Origin: JBBQNJ01 sp038329845
Lineage (GTDB): Bacteria; Planctomycetota; Phycisphaerae; Tepidisphaerales; Tepidisphaeraceae
NCBI GenBank assembly: GCA_038329845.1
Contig: JBBQNJ010000109.1
Span: 1-10,675 of the forward strand
Length of the DNA: 10,675 nucleotides
Direction of reading: 5' to 3'
The notes below the pieces were generated by a model that worked only from the letters and a program-made list of their open reading frames with translations, had not been told where the DNA came from and did not search any database. Of the stretch, positions 5,601 to 10,675 are shown in pieces; within the stretch, counting starts at the first letter, position 1, and each line of letters starts with the position of its first letter. Made by a program: the position numbers and the translations under genes.

Positions 5601-5614
5601 CAAACTCGGGGCGG

Positions 5615-5759
5615 TTAGAACTTCACGACCGACGCTTCACGGACGACCGGGTCCTGCACCTCAACCAACGGCTGGGCCGTGAACCCGAACGCGCCGCTGA
5701 CCCGGTTTTGCGGGAAGCTCATCGGCGCCGTGTCCCAGGCCGGTCCAGATCAGAATCAT
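5615..5759 (-). pseudogene. Decayed small gene with a strong ribosome binding site
   Basis: On the minus strand AAAAAAGGAG lies 7 nt before an ATG at 5757-5759, the best ribosome binding site in this region. The frame reads MILIWTGLGHGADELPAKPG and stops after 32 codons at 5661. A second frame entered near 5745 reads on through MSFPQNRVSGAFGFTAQPLV and ends ...REASVVKF at 5615, which looks more like the end of a real protein. The pair suggests a gene broken by a frameshift or internal deletion. The family is not recognised. The region 5601-5887 holds no other convincing coding sequence. Confidence 0.3.
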
Positions 5760-5887
5760 TGGTTGGCTCCTTTTTTCTGGGGTATAGCGGTGGCGGAGTA
5801 CGCGACGAAGCAGCAGCAGCTCAATCATTGGTGTCGATCGGCGGTTCGTTCTTCTGGATCGGTTGCCCGGCTGGACGAACGCCCCGA

Positions 5888-6082
5888 ATGGCCGATGAAA
5901 GACTTGTCGGCGGGTGGCAGCGGGAATACAACAAGGCGATGGATCGGCGGATCAGGTCATGGGCGATGCGGGTGCTGGTGATCGCCATCAACGTTGTCCT
6001 GGTGGCGGCGATTCTGGCGATCATCGCCGCGACGTGGCTGCCGGCGCTGATCGGGCCGCATCCCAATGCGCCCACGCGCTGA
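5888..6082 (+). CDS. Small single-pass membrane protein of unknown function
   Basis: A 64-residue protein from ATG 5888: a charged N-terminal part with REYNKAMDRRIRSW, then one long hydrophobic helix (about residues 27-50, VLVIAINVVLVAAILAIIAA) and a short polar tail ending NAPTR. The many Arg residues before the helix and few charges after it predict a cytoplasmic N-terminus. No convincing ribosome binding site precedes the start; an ATG at 5939 would leave a 47-residue protein still holding the helix. It converges with the large minus-strand gene ending at 6153. It has no recognisable family. The clean membrane helix argues for a real gene, but GC-driven open frames are common here. Confidence 0.5.
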   Translation: MADERLVGGWQREYNKAMDRRIRSWAMRVLVIAINVVLVAAILAIIAATWLPALIGPHPNAPTR

Positions 6083-6152
6083 AGGCTCGCGGAAACGCGT
6101 GCGTCGCCTACACTCGCCGCTGAACGTCAGACCGGTTACCGTTCCGCAGCGA

Positions 6153-9100
6153 TCATTTTTCGACCGGGAAGAGCTGGCTGGCTGGCACGACTTGCTCGAA
6201 CTGCCGGGCGCTGGACCATTTCAGGCTCAGCTTCGCGCCGTACGATCGCCGGCTGACAAACTCGACGACCAGCGGATATTTCTTGCCCGCCTCGAGCCGG
6301 ATCGTCGCCCGCGTTGGCTCGCTGGGCGTTTTTCCCCCGCCCTTTCGCCGCGTGCGGCTCTCCCATGCATCGATGATCGCCTCACCGTCCACCTCCACCC
6401 GCGCCCCATTGTACACGCCCTTTTCGATCTCGAACGTGTACTCATCGGGATACAGCGGCTGAATCAGCCCCGTCCAGCGCGCCGACCAGGGGATGGATGG
6501 ATCGACGCCCGCGTGCGGGGGGCGCTTGTCCCATCCAAACTCGATCTGCTTGTCGAGCCGGCTCGCCACCAACGTCTTGAGTTCCTCGTCGGAAAAATAC
6601 TCACCGCGCAGCCCCGTCCCGCCGCCGGCGGCAGGCGAATCATCATCCAGCAACGTCACCGTCAACACGCCCGGACTCGCCAGGTACGTCGCGGCGGGCG
6701 GCACCTCGATCCGGGCCAGGCGCGCAGGCTGAGCAACGCCATCGTTGATCGGCGCGACGGTGAAACTCGCGGCATCGACGCCGGGCGCGAACTCGATCGA
6801 CTCGGGGTCCAACCGATAGTCGCGGCCCTTGACGGCGGCGCCCGAGGTCAACAGCGGAATTTTCAGCGGCTGGGTCGTGGGGCCGGTTCGCCGCACCGTC
6901 ACCGCCCGCGCTGCATCCGATTCCTTCAACGTCATCGCTGGCTCGACCATCGAGATCACCGGCAGATTGAGTTCACCGGGAAATAACTGCGACGCCGGGA
7001 CGATCTCGCGCGGCTGGCTGGGGCTGAACCACGACAGCCGCACCGAGGCATTGCCAGTCCGCTCGACGTACTCGAGGCGGATGTCGTATCGCCGCCCGGC
7101 CTCCAGGTCGATCCGGCCCAGCTCCTTCTTCGCGTGATCCCACGCATCGACGATCAATTGCCCATCCACCCAAAGCCTCGCCGCATCGTCGGCCTCGACG
7201 ATAAAGGCGTAATTCTCGCCGAAGCGGGGAACGATCTGGCCGGTCCAGCGGACGGTGAAATGCTCGGTCGTCAACCCCTTTTCCGGCTTGTCGGAGCCCC
7301 AGTCGAAGTCGATTTTCGCATCCACTCGGGTCAGGCGCTGTTCCTCGAAATCCTCCCCGCGAAAGTAGGCGCCGCGCAGACCGGTGCCGGCGCCGGCGGC
7401 GGGTGCCTCGTCGGTGCGCGCGCTGACGGCGGAGGCGGCGGCCTCGCCGGCGCCGTTGAACGCAATCACCCGAAGCGAATAGCTTTGGCCCGCGGAAAGC
7501 CCGCGCGCGAGTGTCGCCTCGGCGGCACCCGCCCCGGCGAGCGCCGACGCGACGATCGCACCGGCCGAGTCCAGCGCCTCGACGCGATATCCATCAGCCC
7601 CGGTGCCTGCCCGCCAGCTCACGCCCACGCGCGAGGTCCCCCGCGAATCGGCCTTCACGTCGCTCGGTGCCGTCGGCGGGGCATCGGCGGGCTTGCGATA
7701 CCCGACATACAGCGGGACCGCCGACGATTCGCCGCGCCCATACGCCTGCTCCTTGGTCAGCTCGCGCGTCTGACCATCGCGGATTTCCTCGACAATCACA
7801 TCGAACGCCCGCCCGCGCTTGGTCTTCCACCCGCCGCCCGTGAATGAAAAACTCGAGTTGTCGTTGACGAACATCCGAATCCGCTCGTCGGCCGGCCTGT
7901 TGGCGTAGAAGAACCCCCCCACGATCTCGCTTCTGCCCCCGTTGCGCGTGACGGCGATAGTGGTCTGGCTTTCGGTCTTTAGCCCCAGCACCCAGAACTG
8001 CCCGCCGTCGTTGTCGATGCGCGGCTGCTCGTGCCCTTCGGGATTGAGCTGCCGCGCCCACACCGCCGAGCGATGAATATCGATCTCCTTGCAGCGCACG
8101 TCCTCGAGAAAAACATCCCCGCTGCCCGGCTGGGTCTCCAGGTCGTAGATCGAAATATTCTTCAGCACCAGCGTGCGCCCGCTGCGCTGCTCGAAGCGCG
8201 GGGCGGAGTACCACGTGCTGAATCGCTCGATCGTCACCTGTGGGCCTGTCCCATCGTCCAGGATGAACACCGCGCGGGTGTCCGGCTGGTAGCTCGTCTT
8301 CTCGTTGTTCGATGCGACCACTTTCCCCCAATCGGCCTCCAGCCCGATCATGCGGCGAAGGTTCCCCCGCAAGTGGACCGGGCCATACATGCCATATTCC
8401 TCCTTGCTTACCGGGAAGTAGATCGTCACGGCCCCCGAGTCGATCGCCCGCTGAAGCGCCTCGGACCAATCCTCGCGCTCGAACCGCTTGTTGTCGGTCT
8501 GGCGAATGAGCGTGATCGCCCGCGGCGGGCCGAACTTGGTGATGCTCACCCATTTCGACGGGTCCTCCTCGAACGTCGCCGGCGTGGGCTTGATCGGAAG
8601 GCCCAACGACTTCGGCGGCGTGGGAAACGCGCTCAGCACCGAATGCGAGACGAACTCCTCGACGGTCGGGCCCTCGGCGTCCCGGCGGGTCCCGGCGCTG
8701 TTGGCGATCGCCCTGGCATACCCGCGCGTCACGATGTTGCGGGCGAACAGTCCGGCCTCGTTGACCACCGCCGCGTCGCCTTTACCTTCGCCGCTGAAGC
8801 TCAATTCCGAGTCGATCATCGCCGTCAGGCTCGCCCCGGCCTTGTTCACATAGGCCGGGACGGCGTTGCGGCTTGTCAGGCCGCGCAGGCTGACGCATTG
8901 CCCGTCGTTGACCAGTCCGGCGACGCGCTGCCCTTGCAGATCGATCTCCTCCAGCGTCACGCTGTCCACGGCATGTTTGATGCTGATCCCCACGTCGAAT
9001 CCATGCACCGACACCCGCTTGATCAGGCACGGACCCTGCTCGTCGGTGTATCCGAGGTCCAGCCCGATGACCCCCGCCCCGCCTTTGCCGCCAGCATCGC

Positions 9101-9599
9101 CGCTGCGGATCGTCACGTCGAAGATCCCGCCCTGATTGTTGGCGATGAACTGGAGGGCGATGGCGCCGGGGTTGCCGGCGCCGCTGTCCACCGTCAGGTC
9201 ACGGATCGAGTTGCGAAACCGCTGCGCCGGCGATTTTCCGGTCCAGATCATCGCCTGAGGATTGGAAGGATCGCCATACCCGCCGCAGGCGTCCTTGAGC
9301 TTGAAAACCGTCTTCTCACGGCTCTGACCCTGGAGAATCTGACGTTTTTGATTCGGCCCCCAGCGCAGCGTGTCGGACAGGAGATAGGTGCCGTTGGGCA
9401 CGTAAATCAGCGAAACATTATCCGCCAGCGCCTTCTGGAACGCGGCGGTGTCGTCACGCTTCCCATCGCCCGCGGCGCCATACGGCGGCTTGGTGATGTC
9501 CACGACATTGGCCTCGGGGGGGTAGCGCACATCATCCGCCCAAGCCAACCCTGCGATCCATGCCACCATCAGCGCCGCCAGCGAATGCCATTTCATCAT
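6153..9599 (-). CDS. Large exported pectate-lyase-3/GH55-like beta-helix protein with FN3, PA14 and Calx-beta modules
   Basis: A 1148-residue exported protein. A signal peptide covers about 1-21 (cut at GLAWA-DD). Residues about 30-330 begin with the pectate lyase 3 signature YGAAGDGKRDDTAAFQKAL and continue as right-handed beta-helix sequence. About 349-630 is a second helix of the same type (FEREDWSEALQRAID...), a tandem arrangement known from GH55 beta-1,3-glucanases. Then come an FN3 domain (about 642-732), a PA14 domain (739-875), a Calx-beta domain (880-987) and a second PA14 (995-1146). Both PA14 units start TGLRGxYF and end PASQLFP; PA14 domains often bind carbohydrate. Likely role: extracellular attack on or binding of a polysaccharide; substrate and catalytic residues cannot be fixed by eye. 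There is no C-terminal anchor. The start is ATG 9597-9599 (a second Met follows directly), with only a weak GGGA upstream. It follows the pseudopilin gene by 46 nt on the same strand, so co-transcription is likely. Confidence 0.9.
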   Translation of the reverse strand: MMKWHSLAALMVAWIAGLAWADDVRYPPEANVVDITKPPYGAAGDGKRDDTAAFQKALADNVSLIYVPNGTYLLSDTLRWGPNQKRQILQGQSREKTVFKLKDACGGYGDPSNPQAMIWTGKSPAQRFRNSIRDLTVDSGAGNPGAIALQFIANNQGGIFDVTIRSGDAGGKGGAGVIGLDLGYTDEQGPCLIKRVSVHGFDVGISIKHAVDSVTLEEIDLQGQRVAGLVNDGQCVSLRGLTSRNAVPAYVNKAGASLTAMIDSELSFSGEGKGDAAVVNEAGLFARNIVTRGYARAIANSAGTRRDAEGPTVEEFVSHSVLSAFPTPPKSLGLPIKPTPATFEEDPSKWVSITKFGPPRAITLIRQTDNKRFEREDWSEALQRAIDSGAVTIYFPVSKEEYGMYGPVHLRGNLRRMIGLEADWGKVVASNNEKTSYQPDTRAVFILDDGTGPQVTIERFSTWYSAPRFEQRSGRTLVLKNISIYDLETQPGSGDVFLEDVRCKEIDIHRSAVWARQLNPEGHEQPRIDNDGGQFWVLGLKTESQTTIAVTRNGGRSEIVGGFFYANRPADERIRMFVNDNSSFSFTGGGWKTKRGRAFDVIVEEIRDGQTRELTKEQAYGRGESSAVPLYVGYRKPADAPPTAPSDVKADSRGTSRVGVSWRAGTGADGYRVEALDSAGAIVASALAGAGAAEATLARGLSAGQSYSLRVIAFNGAGEAAASAVSARTDEAPAAGAGTGLRGAYFRGEDFEEQRLTRVDAKIDFDWGSDKPEKGLTTEHFTVRWTGQIVPRFGENYAFIVEADDAARLWVDGQLIVDAWDHAKKELGRIDLEAGRRYDIRLEYVERTGNASVRLSWFSPSQPREIVPASQLFPGELNLPVISMVEPAMTLKESDAARAVTVRRTGPTTQPLKIPLLTSGAAVKGRDYRLDPESIEFAPGVDAASFTVAPINDGVAQPARLARIEVPPAATYLASPGVLTVTLLDDDSPAAGGGTGLRGEYFSDEELKTLVASRLDKQIEFGWDKRPPHAGVDPSIPWSARWTGLIQPLYPDEYTFEIEKGVYNGARVEVDGEAIIDAWESRTRRKGGGKTPSEPTRATIRLEAGKKYPLVVEFVSRRSYGAKLSLKWSSARQFEQVVPASQLFPVEK

Positions 9600-9645
9600 G
9601 GGCGAAAATCCCGGAAAGAATCCTCGTGCGTCACGCCGAACCTCA

Positions 9646-10584
9646 CTATTGATGGATGTACCATTTCAAGTTCGGGTTCGCCGCCACTTTGTCGACGCCG
9701 TTGGCATCCTTGGAATCAAACGCCCCGGCGCCCGGCACATGCGAACGCGGGTGCGACTCGGCGTGGCCGTCGTAGAACAACACGTTGAACTCCTTCCCGC
9801 CGTTGTGGCGCGGAACGATCATGTCCACGTTGGTCTTGAGGTTCCATCCGCGCACCCCGTCGGTGAGGAAAACGACCTCCATCGGGCTTCGCACCTGGGT
9901 GATCTTATGCGGATAATTCGGGCCTACCGCCCCAGCGCTATCCGGCAGCACCGCCGTCGGCCAATAGGAACGATAGCTGTACTTTTCGCCTTGGGTGGAC
10001 GTGCAGGGGATCGCATACCAAGAGTCGATGGTCACCCCCGACTGGAGAGACCGGGCGCGAAAAAAGCGCCAGCCGCGACCGTCTTTGGCTGATGCGGGGG
10101 TCATGCCGCCATCGGGGTTACACGGCCTGTCGTCAATCCCTTCCGGGCAACGCAGGACGGATGTTCCCTGCGAGCCGGCCGTCCCGAAATCACTCAGGGG
10201 CGCGTATTTGGTCGGATCACTTTTATCCACCAGTTCCTGGTCGGGCGCGGCGATGTATTTCTGGTCCACAAACGTCGTGAACCAAGTCGCGTCCATCGGG
10301 TGGACCAGGCTCGGGGCACGGACATCGGGGTCCACAAAGTCGATCCCCGAAACCGTCCCGCTCCAGCCCGCCGGGATGATGGTATTGCGATTCTCGCTGA
10401 GATAGAGCTGGTGGGCCATACCCAGTTGGCGAAGGTTGGATAAACAGGCGATCGAACGGGCCTGACGCTGGGCCTTGGTCAACGCCGGCAGCAAGATCGC
10501 GATCAAAACCGCGATCACCCCGATGACAACAAGCAGTTCCACCAGGGTAAAACCGCGGACGACAGCTCTGTACACCATGCGCAT
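9646..10584 (-). CDS. Type II secretion-like pseudopilin (prepilin-type cleavage/methylation protein)
   Basis: A 312-residue protein with a class III signal: positively charged leader MRMVYRAVVRG, cleavage before FTLVELLVVIGVI, and Glu at position 5 of the mature protein followed by a hydrophobic helix. Prepilin peptidase would cut after the Gly and methylate the Phe. The globular part resembles the very numerous planctomycete pseudopilins (DUF1559 / H-X9-DG type); near the end it has RHNGGKEFNVLFYDGH, the same motif but with 11 rather than 9 residues between His and Asp-Gly. Expected in the inner membrane or a pilus-like assembly at the cell surface. Start: ATG 10582-10584 has GGAG at 10592-10595 with 7-nt spacing; a TTG two codons upstream is less likely. 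It is first in a unit with the beta-helix protein gene 46 nt downstream, which suggests a shared role in polysaccharide handling. Confidence 0.9.
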   Translation of the reverse strand: MRMVYRAVVRGFTLVELLVVIGVIAVLIAILLPALTKAQRQARSIACLSNLRQLGMAHQLYLSENRNTIIPAGWSGTVSGIDFVDPDVRAPSLVHPMDATWFTTFVDQKYIAAPDQELVDKSDPTKYAPLSDFGTAGSQGTSVLRCPEGIDDRPCNPDGGMTPASAKDGRGWRFFRARSLQSGVTIDSWYAIPCTSTQGEKYSYRSYWPTAVLPDSAGAVGPNYPHKITQVRSPMEVVFLTDGVRGWNLKTNVDMIVPRHNGGKEFNVLFYDGHAESHPRSHVPGAGAFDSKDANGVDKVAANPNLKWYIHQ

Positions 10585-10675
10585 GGCCAATCTCCGTTAA
10601 AGGCCAACGATCGAAAAACTCATTACGCCCCCCACCCCCCTCGGCCGGCGCCACACGGGCCCGGGCCGCGGGGCG

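Noticed and set aside
5405..6082. 225-codon frame including the small membrane protein
   Set aside because: Its first 160 residues are Arg-rich shadow of the acetyltransferase gene and of noncoding sequence; only the part from 5888 looks like a protein.
8031..9788. Plus-strand frame of 585 codons
   Set aside because: It is antisense to the beta-helix gene and crosses its start and the following gap; the His/Arg/Asp-rich product has no domain signature.

Overview
The window is high-GC DNA that looks like a chromosomal segment from the Planctomycetota, plausibly class Phycisphaerae. The pointers are a secreted DUF1559/H-X9-DG-like pseudopilin, a very large secreted beta-helix protein with PA14 and Calx-beta modules, a LacI-type regulator beside a secreted protein gene, an FHA-GAF histidine kinase, and short-unit intergenic repeats. 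The taxonomic assignment is inference; no rRNA or other marker gene is present. I found no tRNA, rRNA, CRISPR array, transposase or phage gene.

Left part (1-1945, minus strand): a secreted protein gene runs off the left edge. It is preceded by an 87-bp tandem duplication of its leader, so Shine-Dalgarno sequence, start codon and the first nine codons exist twice. Upstream on the same strand is a complete LacI-family regulator with its own promoter and operator-like palindromes. TGAC-N4-GTCA palindromes occur both near the regulator's promoter and in each copy of the duplicated leader, suggesting one small regulatory circuit. Upstream of that is what looks like the C-terminal remnant of a short-chain dehydrogenase.

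Middle part (2271-6082, mostly plus strand): two different short-period repeats (10-nt and 9-nt units), each arranged as an inverted pair, fill the region before a 611-residue FHA-GAF-histidine kinase whose GAF domain is interrupted by a Gly/Glu-rich, G-run-rich insertion. Next come a GNAT acetyltransferase with a perfect TATAAT box placed for a leaderless mRNA, a decayed minus-strand mini-gene with an excellent ribosome binding site, and a 64-residue single-pass membrane protein.

Right part (6153-10584, minus strand): a two-gene unit. A pseudopilin-like protein is transcribed first, followed 46 nt later by a 1148-residue exported protein with a double beta-helix resembling pectate lyase 3/GH55 enzymes, then FN3, PA14, Calx-beta and a second PA14. 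This fits extracellular polysaccharide attack or binding. The left-hand regulator and secreted protein may belong to a similar theme, but nothing in the sequence ties the two ends together. No cassette of obviously new type was found. The most unusual items are the duplicated start region with shared palindromes, the inverted short-unit repeats, the GAF insertion and the leaderless promoter.
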